Shown: positions 1 through 8,620, counted from the stretch's first letter. The stretch is DNA of 64,000 bases from Cypionkella psychrotolerans (GCF_001294535.1 NZ_LGIC01000017.1:39981-103980); one strand, 5' to 3'. Notes: generated by a model not told the origin, from the sequence alone. Numbers and translations: made by a program.

Positions 1-2342
1 TCGATGACCACGTCGGCGGTGGCGTTGATGGTGTAGGTGTCGTCACCGACGCCGCCTACAGCCACGTCATTGCCGATGCCGCCATCCAAGCTGTCATTGC
101 CCGCGCCACCATAGAGGGTGTCGTTGCCGGTGCCGCCCGTCATGTAGTTGTTGCCGGTATTGCCGGTCATGATGTTATCAGAGGTGTTCCCCGTGGCGTT
201 GATATTGGCGCTGCCCGACAGGATCAGGTTTTCCACCCAGCGGTCCATCGTGATGGTGGCAGAGCTTTCCATCGTGTCGATGCCGCCGCCGTCGAGCTCG
301 ACAATGGTGTCGCCCGAGCCGTCAACGTAGTAGTAGTCGTTGCCAGCGCCGCCGATCATCGAGTCAGACCCGGTGCCGCCGTTCAGCGTGTCATTGCCTG
401 CGTTGCCGATCAGGGTGTCGTTGCTCTCCAGACCGGAGAGCAGGTTGTCGCCAGAGTTGCCGGTCATCAGGTTGGCGACAGTGTTGCCGATACCGCTGAT
501 GTTGCCCGTATCGTCCAGCAACAGGTTTTCAAAATTGTCAGCCAAGGTCCAGTTCACTGTGGTCTGAACTGTGTCGATGCCTTCATTGGCCAGTTCGACC
601 AGCACGTCATTTAAGCTGTCGACTTGGTACAAGTCGCTGCCCTTGCCGCCGATCAGGCTGTCATTGCCGGTGCCGCCATCCAGCACATCGCCGCCATCCA
701 TGCCATAGATGGTGTCATTGCCCGCCAAGCCGCGCAGGATGTTTTTGCCCATGGTGCCGGGGCTGCTGTTACCACTGTTGCCGATCAGGATGTTGTTCAA
801 CTCGTTGCCGGTGCCATTGAGATCCAGCGAACCGGTCAGCGTCAGGCGGTCGATATTGGCGCCAAGGATGAAGTCAACCGAAGAAATCACCAGATCGTTG
901 CCTTCTCCGGCGTTCTCGATGATCAGTTCGGCAGAGGAGCCTACATAATAGGTGTCATCGCCGACGCCACCGATCATGGTGTCGTTCTCGCCACCGCCAT
1001 CCAGGGTGTCATTGCCCGCTCCCCCGGTCAGCACGTTGACAAAGGCGTCGCCCGTCAACGAGTCGGCAAAGGCCGAGCCGATCAGGTTCTGGATGCGATA
1101 CAGGCGGTCGCCTTGTGCATCGCCGCCCGACCCGGTCGAGCCAGAAACCACCGAAACGGTCACAGCGGCCGACGAGGCCGAATAATCAACCGTATCCACA
1201 CCCTCGCCGCCGTCCAGCGTATCGGCACCTGCGCCGCCGATCAGGATGTTGGCGTTGTTGTCGCCCGTCAGGCTATCTGCGCCCGCCGAGCCACGGATGT
1301 TCTCAAAGTTAGAAAGAATGTCGCCTTCGGCGTCACCGCCGATGTTCACACCGCTGAACAGGTTAACGGTGACCGCCGCAGCCGACGTGCTGTAATCCAC
1401 CATGTCGTTGCCTGTGCCGCCATCAAGGGTGTCTGCGCCTGCACCGCCCAAGATCACGTTGTCACCCGTATTGCCGATAACGGTATCGGCAAACGCAGAG
1501 CCGATGATGTTTTCAATCGCAACCAACGTGTCCGCGCCTTCGCCCCCGGTAGCAAGTCCCGTGGTCAGGTTGACGCTGACGGCTGCGGTGGATGCCGCAT
1601 AGCTGACGGTGTCGACATCCGCGCCGCCGTCGATGCGGTCGTTGCCGGTGCCGCCCAGCAGCACGTCATTGCCTGCACCGCCGTAAAGACTGTCGGCGCC
1701 CGCAAGGCCGCTCAGCAGGTCGTTGCCTGCGTTGCCCGTCAGGATGTTCGCGTTAGCATCGCCCGTCAGTGTGTCGTCAAGGGCCGAGCCGTTGATGTTC
1801 TCAAAGTTGACAATGGTGTCGCCAGTCGCGTCGCCGCCGGTGGCACTGTTTGTGGTCAGGTTGACGGAGACCCCAGCGCCCGAGGTGCTATAATCAACGG
1901 TGTCCGAGGTGCCCGCGCCGCCGTCCATCACGTCATTGCCCGCGCCGCCTGCGATCAGATCGTTGTCAGCCCCGCCGTAAAGGCTGTCATTGCCCGCGCC
2001 ACCAAACAACTGGTCGTTGCCCGCAGCCCCCGTCAACACGTTGTTGCCAGTATCGCCCGTCAGCGTGTCAGCGAGGGCCGATCCGATGATGTTCTCGATC
2101 GAGATATAGGTATCGCCCTGCGCATCGCCGCCGGTGGCGCTGAGCGTGGCAAGGTTCGCGTTCACCGCAGCGGCGCTGGCGGTGTAATCCACCGTGTCAA
2201 TGCCGGAACCGCCATCCAGCAGGTCAGCCCCGCCGAGGCCGATCAGGGTGTCGTTGCCCGCAAGGCCGGTCAAGGTGTCGTTGATGGCCCCTGCCGTTGC
2301 CGTGACCGTGTCGTTTCCAGTTCCGCCGGTAAAAGTCGCCAT
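1..2342 (-). CDS. RTX calcium-binding repeat protein, partial (C terminus outside window)
   Basis: Read leftward from an ATG at 2342, preceded by GGAG about 9 nt upstream, the frame stays open for 780 residues to the window edge. It consists almost wholly of hemolysin-type nonapeptides (GGxGNDxLx). The first ~400 residues carry five modules marked by a VDY/VSY motif followed by AAVxVNL; successive motifs are 98, 97, 69 and 70 residues apart. The rest has a second module type (DxYxVD...ENLxLxG...TGNxxxNxxxGN), about four copies. There is no N-terminal signal peptide, as expected for type I secretion, where the signal is C-terminal. Such proteins fold on Ca2+ outside the cell; any catalytic or adhesive domain would lie in the missing part. 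The opposite strand is free of stops over 1.7 kb, but that frame is low-complexity and antisense. The RTX assignment is firm; the function is unknown. Confidence 0.93.
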   Translation of the reverse strand, partial: MATFTGGTGNDTVTATAGAINDTLTGLAGNDTLIGLGGADLLDGGSGIDTVDYTASAAAVNANLATLSATGGDAQGDTYISIENIIGSALADTLTGDTGNNVLTGAAGNDQLFGGAGNDSLYGGADNDLIAGGAGNDVMDGGAGTSDTVDYSTSGAGVSVNLTTNSATGGDATGDTIVNFENINGSALDDTLTGDANANILTGNAGNDLLSGLAGADSLYGGAGNDVLLGGTGNDRIDGGADVDTVSYAASTAAVSVNLTTGLATGGEGADTLVAIENIIGSAFADTVIGNTGDNVILGGAGADTLDGGTGNDMVDYSTSAAAVTVNLFSGVNIGGDAEGDILSNFENIRGSAGADSLTGDNNANILIGGAGADTLDGGEGVDTVDYSASSAAVTVSVVSGSTGSGGDAQGDRLYRIQNLIGSAFADSLTGDAFVNVLTGGAGNDTLDGGGENDTMIGGVGDDTYYVGSSAELIIENAGEGNDLVISSVDFILGANIDRLTLTGSLDLNGTGNELNNILIGNSGNSSPGTMGKNILRGLAGNDTIYGMDGGDVLDGGTGNDSLIGGKGSDLYQVDSLNDVLVELANEGIDTVQTTVNWTLADNFENLLLDDTGNISGIGNTVANLMTGNSGDNLLSGLESNDTLIGNAGNDTLNGGTGSDSMIGGAGNDYYYVDGSGDTIVELDGGGIDTMESSATITMDRWVENLILSGSANINATGNTSDNIMTGNTGNNYMTGGTGNDTLYGGAGNDSLDGGIGNDVAVGGVGDDTYTINATADVVI

Positions 2343-2664
2343 TCTTAAAGCTCCAAGGTTAAGGGCCGCCGGGAGACCGGAGGACAAAGGGTGATTGCAT
2401 AAAGGGATAGGTGAGACTTCGGGCCAAAATTGGACGGAAATTTCCGAAAATGCCGCGAATTGCAGCAAAAGCACGGCAGCTTGTGGCAAAGCTGGCGCGG
2501 CATCACCATCGTTACCATATTGATGTTGTTATATTATAATTAATGACGGAAATGGCGTAGCCCCGCTGGGCTGCCGCATTTTGCCGCCAGATGATCGTTA
2601 AGACCGCTTGGGTCCGAATCGATCCGCGACGGGCTGCCCGCGCGCGATGATCAAAGCTTGGTGA
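2343..2664. other. Intergenic region upstream of the RTX gene
   Basis: No credible gene here. An AT-rich patch at about 2515-2550 contains TATAAT-like stretches readable on the minus strand and stands out in otherwise GC-rich DNA. It probably holds the promoter of the RTX gene, but I find no convincing -35 at the right distance. The right half lies beyond the meaB stop codon, with no clear intrinsic terminator. Confidence 0.4.
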
Positions 2665-3639
2665 TCAGCTGCGGTGCAGCAAGGTCAAGATCTGGGCTGC
2701 GGCAGCCTCGGGCGTGCAACGGCCTTCAGCGACGGCGCGGCCTTGTGCTGCGACGATGCCCTTGGTCGGCTCTTGCTCCAGCACCGCGAGCAAGCCGCGC
2801 CGCAATTCTTCCTTGAACCAATGCTGCGCCTGCTGACCGCGCCGCACCGCCCAATGGCCCTGCGCGCGCCGCCAATCGGCCAGAGCCTGCATCTCGGCCC
2901 AAGCCGTTGCCAGCCCCGCCTGTTCGAGCGCCGAGACGGTCATCGCCTTGGGATAGCCCGCTGGATCTTGCGGGCGTTTGCGCAACAGCCTTAGCGCACC
3001 TGCATAATCGGCGCAGGTCCGCATCGCGGCGGGTTTCAGATCGCCGTCGGCTTTGTTGACGAGGATCAGATCAGCCATCTCCATGATGCCCCGCTTGACG
3101 CCCTGTAATTCATCGCCGCCCGCAGGGGCCAAGAGCAGGATAAACAGATCGCAGAGCTCGGCCACCACGGTTTCGGATTGGCCGACGCCGACGGTTTCAA
3201 TCAGGATGATGTCAAAGCCAGCGGCTTCGCAGAGTGCCACGGCTTCGCGCGTGCGCCGCGCCACGCCACCCATCTGGGCTTGGGAGGGCGAGGGTCGGAT
3301 GAAGGCGCGCGGATCGCGGGACAGATGCTCCATCCGGGTTTTATCGCCAAGGATCGAGCCGCCCGAACGGGCTGATGACGGATCAACCGCAAGCACCGCG
3401 ACGCGCTTGCCCTGCCCGGTCAGCATCAGCCCGAAGCTTTCGATGAAGGTAGATTTACCCACCCCCGGCGTGCCGGAAAGCCCGATGCGCAAGGCTTGCT
3501 TGTCGCTGCCCAAGGCTTGCAACAATTCCAACGCCTGCGCGCGGTGATCGGCGCGCGCGCTTTCCACCAGCGTGATGGCGCGGGCCAGACTGCGGCGGTC
3601 GCCCGATTGCAGGCTTGGGACGAGGTGAGCAAGATCCAT
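2665..3639 (-). CDS. meaB: Methylmalonyl-CoA mutase-associated GTPase MeaB
   Basis: G3E-family GTPase that chaperones methylmalonyl-CoA mutase (or ethylmalonyl-CoA mutase): it protects the enzyme and helps load and exchange adenosylcobalamin in the cytoplasm. The 324-residue product shows the P-loop GTPGVGKS (residues 56-63), the VDPSS and GDKTRM switch segments that follow it, ETVGVGQSE, and the base-specificity motif NKAD. The open frame runs 61 codons further upstream, but the ATG at 3639 is the likely start: GGGAG lies just upstream and the protein then has normal family length. It stands alone, divergent from hrpB, with no mutase gene in view, so its partner must be encoded elsewhere. 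Identification is strong. Confidence 0.93.
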   Translation of the reverse strand: MDLAHLVPSLQSGDRRSLARAITLVESARADHRAQALELLQALGSDKQALRIGLSGTPGVGKSTFIESFGLMLTGQGKRVAVLAVDPSSARSGGSILGDKTRMEHLSRDPRAFIRPSPSQAQMGGVARRTREAVALCEAAGFDIILIETVGVGQSETVVAELCDLFILLLAPAGGDELQGVKRGIMEMADLILVNKADGDLKPAAMRTCADYAGALRLLRKRPQDPAGYPKAMTVSALEQAGLATAWAEMQALADWRRAQGHWAVRRGQQAQHWFKEELRRGLLAVLEQEPTKGIVAAQGRAVAEGRCTPEAAAAQILTLLHRS

Positions 3640-3789
3640 GGCGACTCCCTTTGCGCGGTTTTGCCTGAGCGCGGGCCGTTTTGCCAGTGTGACCTTGAAA
3701 CAGGAGCGACCTCGGGCCCCATCGAGGGGCCTCTCGGTCGCGCTGCCGAGGAGTAAATCTGCCGCGTTGGTTTGGCGGGCCTGCTGGAA

Positions 3790-3853
3790 GCGCGCCGCGC
3801 GGGAGTATTTCAAAAAGAGCAACTGACAAGGAATTGCTCTTTTCTAAATACTC
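3790..3853. repeat. Dispersed intergenic repeat, GAGTATTT tail, extended into a hairpin
   Basis: A GC-rich head (GCGCGCCGCGCGG) is followed by GAGTATTTCAAAAAGAGCAA (3803-3822). This copy is unusual because an imperfect reverse complement of the tail, TTGCTCTTTTCTAAATACTC, follows at 3834-3853 after an 11-nt spacer, so the pair can form a ~20-bp stem. It lies in the divergent gap between meaB and hrpB. Related copies are at 11888, 28150 and (reverse) 50232. Confidence 0.8.
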
Positions 3854-3905
3854 ATTCTTTTTGCCTGCTGCTGGCCAAGCCGGAGCGGTTGCGGGATAAG
3901 GCCTT

Positions 3906-6332
3906 ATGACCAGATTGCCGATAGAAGATGTGTTGGGGGAAGTGCGCGCCGCGACCGCGGCGCGCGGGATGGTGGTTTTGCAGGCCCCACCAGGGGCGGG
4001 CAAGACCACATTGGTGCCGCTGGATCTGCTCGCCTCGGGGCTGATCGCAGGGCGGATCGTGATGCTGGAGCCACGGCGCTTGGCAGCAAGGGCTGCGGCA
4101 GAGCGGATGGCGGAGACCTTGGGCGAGGCTGTTGGGGCGACGGTGGGCTACCGCATTCGCGGCGAGGCGAAGGTCTCGAAGGCGACGCGGATTGAGGTGG
4201 TGACGGAAGGGATTTTGACCCGGATGATCCAGAGCGATCCGGGGCTTACGGGTGTGGGTGCGCTGATCTTTGACGAGTTTCACGAGCGGAGTTTGAATGC
4301 CGATCTGGGGTTGGCTTTAGCTTTGGAAATTCGCGGGGCTTTGCGCGACGATCTGGTGTTGGTGGTGATGTCGGCGACTTTGGACGCGAGCCCTGTGGCG
4401 GCGCTGATGGGCGATGCGCCGGTGGTGACCTCGATGGGGCGGGCCTATCCGGTCGAGACGCGCTGGCTGGGGCGCAGTCCTGATACCTCGATGCGGTTTG
4501 AGGCCGGGGTGGCGGGTTTGGTGCGGCAGGCGGTGGAGGAAACCGAGGGCGGCGTGTTGGTATTTCTGCCGGGTGAGGGGGAAACTCGGCGGGTTGAAGC
4601 GATGCTTTCGGGGCTTGCGGGGTGTGAGGTGCGCACCCTGTTTGGCGCGATGGAGTTTGCGGCACAAAGGGCGGCTTTGGGGCCATCTGTGGGGCGCAAG
4701 GTGGTGTTGGCGACCTCGATTGCCGAGACGTCTTTGACGATCCCGGATATTCGGGTGGTGGTCGATGGCGGGCGGGCGCGGCGGGCGCGGTTTGATCCGA
4801 ACTCTGGCATGTCGCGGTTGGTAACCGAGCGGGTGACCAAGGCCGAGGCGGAACAGCGACGGGGCCGGGCTGGGCGTGTGGCTGAGGGAGTATGTTACCG
4901 GTATTGGACGCGCGGTGAGGAAGGTGGGCTTGCGGCCTATCCCCCGGCGGAGATTGAGGCGGCGGATTTGACCGGCCTCGCGCTGGAGCTGGCACTGTGG
5001 GGCGGTGATGTCGGGTTTCTAACCGCGCCGAATGTCGGTGCGATGGCGGAGGCGCGTGCGCTGTTGGAGGGGTTGGGCGCACTTGAGGGCGGGCGGATCA
5101 CGCTGCATGGCCGGGTGCTGGCGGCTTTGCCGTTGCATCCAAGGCTCGCGCATATGTTGGCTGTCGTAGGGCAAGAGGCTGCGACCTTGGCGGCGGTGCT
5201 GGGGGAGCGCGATGTGTTGAAGGGCGCGCCGCCGGATCTGGGCTTGCGGCTGGCGGCGGTGGCGGATCTGCGGCGGTTTGAGGCGGCGCATCCGTGGCCG
5301 GTTTTGCGGCCGGTGGTGGAGCGGGTGAAGCTGGAGGCGCGGCGCTTGGCGCGGTCTGTGAGTGGTGCGGATGCTGGCTATAGTTTGGCGCAGATGGCGG
5401 CGCTGGCCTATCCCGACCGGGTGGGGCTGCGCAGGAAGGGCGAAGCGCCGCGCTGGGTGCTGTCGGGCGGCAAGGGGGCGGTGATGGCGGCTGGTGTGCC
5501 GCTGGCCGGGGCGCGGTTGATCGTGGCGACGGATCTGGATGGCGATGCGCGCGAGGCTGGGGTGCGGCAGGCGGTCAGCATCAGTGAGGCGGAGTTGCGG
5601 GCGGTTTTCGGCGATCAGATCGCGTGGCGTGAAGTTTGTGAGTGGTCGAAACGCGAGGGCCGGGTGATGGCGCGGCGGCAGGAATGTTTTGGCGCGCTGG
5701 TGCTGGCGGATGTGCATTGGGATGCGCCTGCCGATGCGGTGGCGCGGGCGGCGCTGGAGGGGATGCGCCTGAATGGCCTGCATTTTACGGCTGCGGCGCG
5801 GCGGTTGCGGGCTCGGGTGGAGTTGGCGCGGGGAGGTGGTTCGGATTGGCCGGATTTCAGCGATCAGGGGTTGCTAGACAGCGCGGAGGATTGGTTGCTG
5901 CCGCATTTGGCGGGGGTGCGGACTGAGGCGGATTTGCGCGGGTTTGATTTGACCGAGGCGTTGCGGGCGCGGCTGTCTTGGGAGCAGGTGGCGGCTTTGG
6001 ATAAGCTGGTGCCGGGGGCGTTTGAGACGCCGTTGGGGCGGCGGGTGCCGATTGATTATGATGGCGAGGTGCCGGGGATTGAGGTGCGGCTGCAGGAGAT
6101 GTTTGGGGTCACGGTGCATCCGGTGGTGGGGGTGAAACGGTTGCCGCTGCGGGTGGTTTTGACCTCGCCGGGGCAGAAGACGATTCAGGTGACGATGGAT
6201 TTGCCGGGGTTCTGGAAATCATCCTATGCGGATGTGAGGAAGGATATGCGGGGGCAGTATCCGCGGCATCCCTGGCCGGAGGACCCGACGGTTGCGGAAC
6301 CGACCTTGCGGGCCAAGCCTCGGGGGACTTGA
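3906..6332 (+). CDS. hrpB: ATP-dependent RNA helicase HrpB
   Basis: DEAH-box helicase of the HrpB family, 808 residues, the family's usual length. Visible motifs in order: Walker A APPGAGKTT (about residues 28-36), the DExH box DEFH near 125, SAT near 157, helicase C motif VI QRRGRAGR near 320, then the helicase-associated and HrpB C-terminal domains ending in a conserved PGFW..SY segment. The cellular substrate of HrpB is poorly defined; a general RNA-remodelling role is inferred. The start is the first ATG after the intergenic repeat. The codon third position is unusually G-rich (GGG, GCG, GTG, TTG), unlike acs or truA in the same window. A hairpin follows 5 nt after the stop. Confidence 0.95.
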   Translation: MTRLPIEDVLGEVRAATAARGMVVLQAPPGAGKTTLVPLDLLASGLIAGRIVMLEPRRLAARAAAERMAETLGEAVGATVGYRIRGEAKVSKATRIEVVTEGILTRMIQSDPGLTGVGALIFDEFHERSLNADLGLALALEIRGALRDDLVLVVMSATLDASPVAALMGDAPVVTSMGRAYPVETRWLGRSPDTSMRFEAGVAGLVRQAVEETEGGVLVFLPGEGETRRVEAMLSGLAGCEVRTLFGAMEFAAQRAALGPSVGRKVVLATSIAETSLTIPDIRVVVDGGRARRARFDPNSGMSRLVTERVTKAEAEQRRGRAGRVAEGVCYRYWTRGEEGGLAAYPPAEIEAADLTGLALELALWGGDVGFLTAPNVGAMAEARALLEGLGALEGGRITLHGRVLAALPLHPRLAHMLAVVGQEAATLAAVLGERDVLKGAPPDLGLRLAAVADLRRFEAAHPWPVLRPVVERVKLEARRLARSVSGADAGYSLAQMAALAYPDRVGLRRKGEAPRWVLSGGKGAVMAAGVPLAGARLIVATDLDGDAREAGVRQAVSISEAELRAVFGDQIAWREVCEWSKREGRVMARRQECFGALVLADVHWDAPADAVARAALEGMRLNGLHFTAAARRLRARVELARGGGSDWPDFSDQGLLDSAEDWLLPHLAGVRTEADLRGFDLTEALRARLSWEQVAALDKLVPGAFETPLGRRVPIDYDGEVPGIEVRLQEMFGVTVHPVVGVKRLPLRVVLTSPGQKTIQVTMDLPGFWKSSYADVRKDMRGQYPRHPWPEDPTVAEPTLRAKPRGT

Positions 6333-6337
6333 GGGGC

Positions 6338-6411
6338 GGTCCCGCGTTGGGACCGTTTGGATTTATGGGGAATTTCAGGAGGTTGGGGTGGGGTGTTAAG
6401 GGGGTGTTAAG
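6338..6411 (+). repeat. 3' intergenic element copy 1 (hairpin plus CtrA-like box)
   Basis: It starts 5 nt after the hrpB stop. A hairpin GGTCCC-GCGTT-GGGACC (6338-6354) is followed by GTTT, which fits an intrinsic terminator. At +21 from the hairpin comes TCAGGAGGTT, and at +52 GTTAAG. The sequence TTAA-N7-TTAA (6396-6410) matches the alphaproteobacterial CtrA consensus. Same architecture and spacing as 30327-30400, 50143-50216 and, reversed, 47974-48045. Confidence 0.65.
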
Positions 6412-6481
6412 GTTTGGGGGGGGCGTGGGGCCGCCGCTCTATAGTTGGCTTACACCCAAACTGTTTGAAAACTTTGCGCCC

Positions 6482-7435
6482 TCATCCAACGCGAAGTGGA
6501 ATATCTGACACAACCACTTTTTCTGCGGCTCCTTCAACGCCCAATCCTTCCAAAACGCCCACAAACGCTTTGTAAGTCACATATGGAAATTGCGTTGGAC
6601 CAATAATTATTCGATCAATTAGGGAGGGAATATCGGCACCATGCAGGCCATTCTCAGGTTCGTCGGCCAATCGAAGTTTGTAAACTAACTGCGGTACATT
6701 TCCCATAACAACGGTTTCCGCTGTCATACTCGGACTCGTTCTTTCCGTTGGGCGATAATACAATCGCCATTCTTTTTCTTCTTCGAACCCGGGGTGTTTC
6801 GTTGCAATTGCAAATCGGAACAGCATGTCGTGAATGTATGCAACGAGAGTTTGCTGGCCCAACCCTAGCAAGTATCTTCTGTTGATAAGAATAGCGTTCG
6901 TGATCTGGGAAAGGTGCTCAGTTAAGCCTTCCTCAGAAAGATACAGCACCGGGATTGAGAACACGGCAAGGAGATCGGTGATTGCGATCATCGGCGTATT
7001 ATTCACCACCAAGGCGGTGTCTCCATAGGCACGCCACATCGAAAGCCGTCCTCGTTTGTCTTCTTTTGGATCGTGAACCGAAACACATGCAATGTAAGTT
7101 TCAAATTGCCAATCATGCCTCCATCCCGAAAGAAGTTCATCTGCTTGCTTTATTGTGTCTGGAAATATATCATCGACGGCTTCACGAAACCTTGCTCCTT
7201 CTGGTCCATTAAAAACCGCAACGATCAAATTCAGCCCATATAAAATTTCCGAGTAGTCATTCATGACTGAGGCATTTCTGAACCACAGCTCTTGATTTCT
7301 TATTATCTTAATCGCCGTATCCGCCGAGGTATAGTAAACGAATCTCTTTTGTTGAGCGGCAACAGCCATGACTTCGTCAACAATTTTTGGCTGAAATATC
7401 TGTTTGAATTTTAACGTAATTTCGTCGAATTCCAC
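6482..7435 (-). CDS. DUF2971 family protein
   Basis: About 317 residues. The N-terminal pattern YYTS...A..II.N.ELWF.N...MNDYSE and the later WRAYGD and EEEKEWRLYYRP segments are typical of the DUF2971 family, whose function is not established; members often sit in defence or mobile neighbourhoods. An in-frame TTG exists at 7462, but the GTG at 7435 has a clear GGGGAGG upstream and is the better start. The gene is clearly more AT-rich than its neighbours, uses codons such as ATT, AAT and TTT freely, and has no obvious operon partner, suggesting horizontal acquisition. Its 3' end faces hrpB. A nucleotide- or nucleic-acid-directed role would be a guess. Confidence 0.8.
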   Translation of the reverse strand: MEFDEITLKFKQIFQPKIVDEVMAVAAQQKRFVYYTSADTAIKIIRNQELWFRNASVMNDYSEILYGLNLIVAVFNGPEGARFREAVDDIFPDTIKQADELLSGWRHDWQFETYIACVSVHDPKEDKRGRLSMWRAYGDTALVVNNTPMIAITDLLAVFSIPVLYLSEEGLTEHLSQITNAILINRRYLLGLGQQTLVAYIHDMLFRFAIATKHPGFEEEKEWRLYYRPTERTSPSMTAETVVMGNVPQLVYKLRLADEPENGLHGADIPSLIDRIIIGPTQFPYVTYKAFVGVLEGLGVEGAAEKVVVSDIPLRVG

Positions 7436-7799
7436 GGTAATATCGCCTCCCCAGTGCCTCAATCAGTACAGCATACCTTCATTATGACAGGGCAGGAAAG
7501 GCTCGATTTACTGGAGGCAGGTTCTCTGGCACTACGCCCCTTGCCCAACCGCTTTCAGCCTTATGGGCAACGGACCGAGGCGGATGGAGTCGCACTGGTC
7601 GTTGCCCATAAGAGCCTCCGGCGGGGATATTTGAGCGCAGAGGATGAACCGGGTTGGGGCTGGTGAACTCGGGGAGCCACTTACTCGCTTGCTAGATCGT
7701 AGGACCGCCGCCCCGCAATTCTCTGCGCAACCGTTCCGCATCTCGCGCGTTATCTCTTTGATGAGCGGGGACCCGTGCGGTCTTCCGAGCGAAAGGGTG
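7436..7799. other. Divergent intergenic region with a GATATTT repeat
   Basis: No supported gene. The region separates the DUF2971 gene from the peptidoglycan-binding protein gene. It contains one full copy of the dispersed GATATTT-type repeat at 7614-7647. Composition changes from AT-rich to GC-rich near 7520, which probably marks the right edge of the DUF2971 island. Confidence 0.5.
7614..7647 (+). repeat. Dispersed intergenic repeat, GATATTT tail
   Basis: A head GCCTCCGGCGGG is followed by GATATTTGAGCGCAGAGG and ATGA, 34 nt in total. It is identical base for base to 24865-24898 and differs at one base from 50283-50316. It lies upstream of the peptidoglycan-binding protein gene. Confidence 0.85.
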
Positions 7800-8597
7800 A
7801 TGATGATGCGGAATTTTGCTTTGCCGATGGTGCTGGTGGCGAGTTTGGCGGGGGTGGCTCCGCTCCATGCGCAGACTGATTTGGGTGATGTTGTCTCGGG
7901 CATTGCGCAGTCTTTGATTGCGCAGGAGATGGACAAGAAGGCCTATCTCGAGGCGCAGCGGGTGAACACGGTGCGGGGGTATCGCGGCTATTTGACCCAG
8001 TATCCGAAGGGGATTTACCGGGTAAATGCGCAGCAGGCTCTGGTGAAATTGGGGGCCTCGGTGGACCCTTATCCGGGCACGCCTGATCCGGGCAATCCGC
8101 CTGCGGGGGCCTCTGCTGCGCAGGTGGAGGCCTCGATTGGTCTGAGCCGGACGCAGCGGGTTTTGATTCAGCGACAGTTGACGGCCGTGGGCTATCCAAC
8201 CGGGGTGGCGGATGGGCTGTGGGGGTCTAAGACTCGCGGCGCGATTGGTCAGTGGCAGAAAGCCAATAAGCTGGCGGTGACCGGATATGTGACGGCGCGG
8301 CAGGTGAATTTGATTGCGCAGCAGGCGGGGGACAAGGTGCAGCCCACGCCGCCAACTGGGCCTTCGGCAGGCGATGATCAGCTTGAGGAGCGCTTGCTGG
8401 GTCTGAGCTATGACGAGCGGCGCGAGGTGCAGCGGCGGCTGACCTCATTGGGCTATAATACCTATGGCGTCGATGGCGATCTGGGGGCGAACTCGCGCCG
8501 GGCTTTGGCGGCGTGGCAGCGGGACGAGAACCAACGGGCGAGCGGCTATCTGACGGCGGATCAGCTGCGGTTGCTGCGGCGGCAGTCGGGCGGCTGA
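7800..8597 (+). CDS. Secreted protein with two peptidoglycan-binding domains
   Basis: About 265 residues. It begins with a signal peptide (MRNFALPMVLVASLAG...HAQ), then a short helical region, and then two PG_binding_1-type repeats: one around residues 110-165 (Q..L...GYPTGVADGLWGSKTRGAI..WQ) and one at the C terminus (VQRRLTSLGYNTYGVDGDLGANSRRALAAWQ). No catalytic domain is visible, so it is probably a periplasmic wall-binding or scaffolding protein. Three consecutive ATGs (7800, 7803, 7806) follow AAAGGG; the second or third has the better spacing. The frame is open further upstream, through the repeat, but that part lacks a signal sequence. A strong terminator follows. Confidence 0.8.
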   Translation: MMMRNFALPMVLVASLAGVAPLHAQTDLGDVVSGIAQSLIAQEMDKKAYLEAQRVNTVRGYRGYLTQYPKGIYRVNAQQALVKLGASVDPYPGTPDPGNPPAGASAAQVEASIGLSRTQRVLIQRQLTAVGYPTGVADGLWGSKTRGAIGQWQKANKLAVTGYVTARQVNLIAQQAGDKVQPTPPTGPSAGDDQLEERLLGLSYDERREVQRRLTSLGYNTYGVDGDLGANSRRALAAWQRDENQRASGYLTADQLRLLRRQSGG

Positions 8598-8620
8598 GGC
8601 TGTGGTCTGAAGGTTAACAA

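Noticed and set aside
1..2342. CRISPR-like regular repeats
   Set aside because: The periodic DNA is the coding sequence of RTX nonapeptides; there are no identical repeats with unique spacers.
624..2348. A 574-residue open frame on the plus strand
   Set aside because: It is antisense to the RTX repeat gene and made of the low-complexity complement of the nonapeptides; the minus-strand frame has the family match and a ribosome site.
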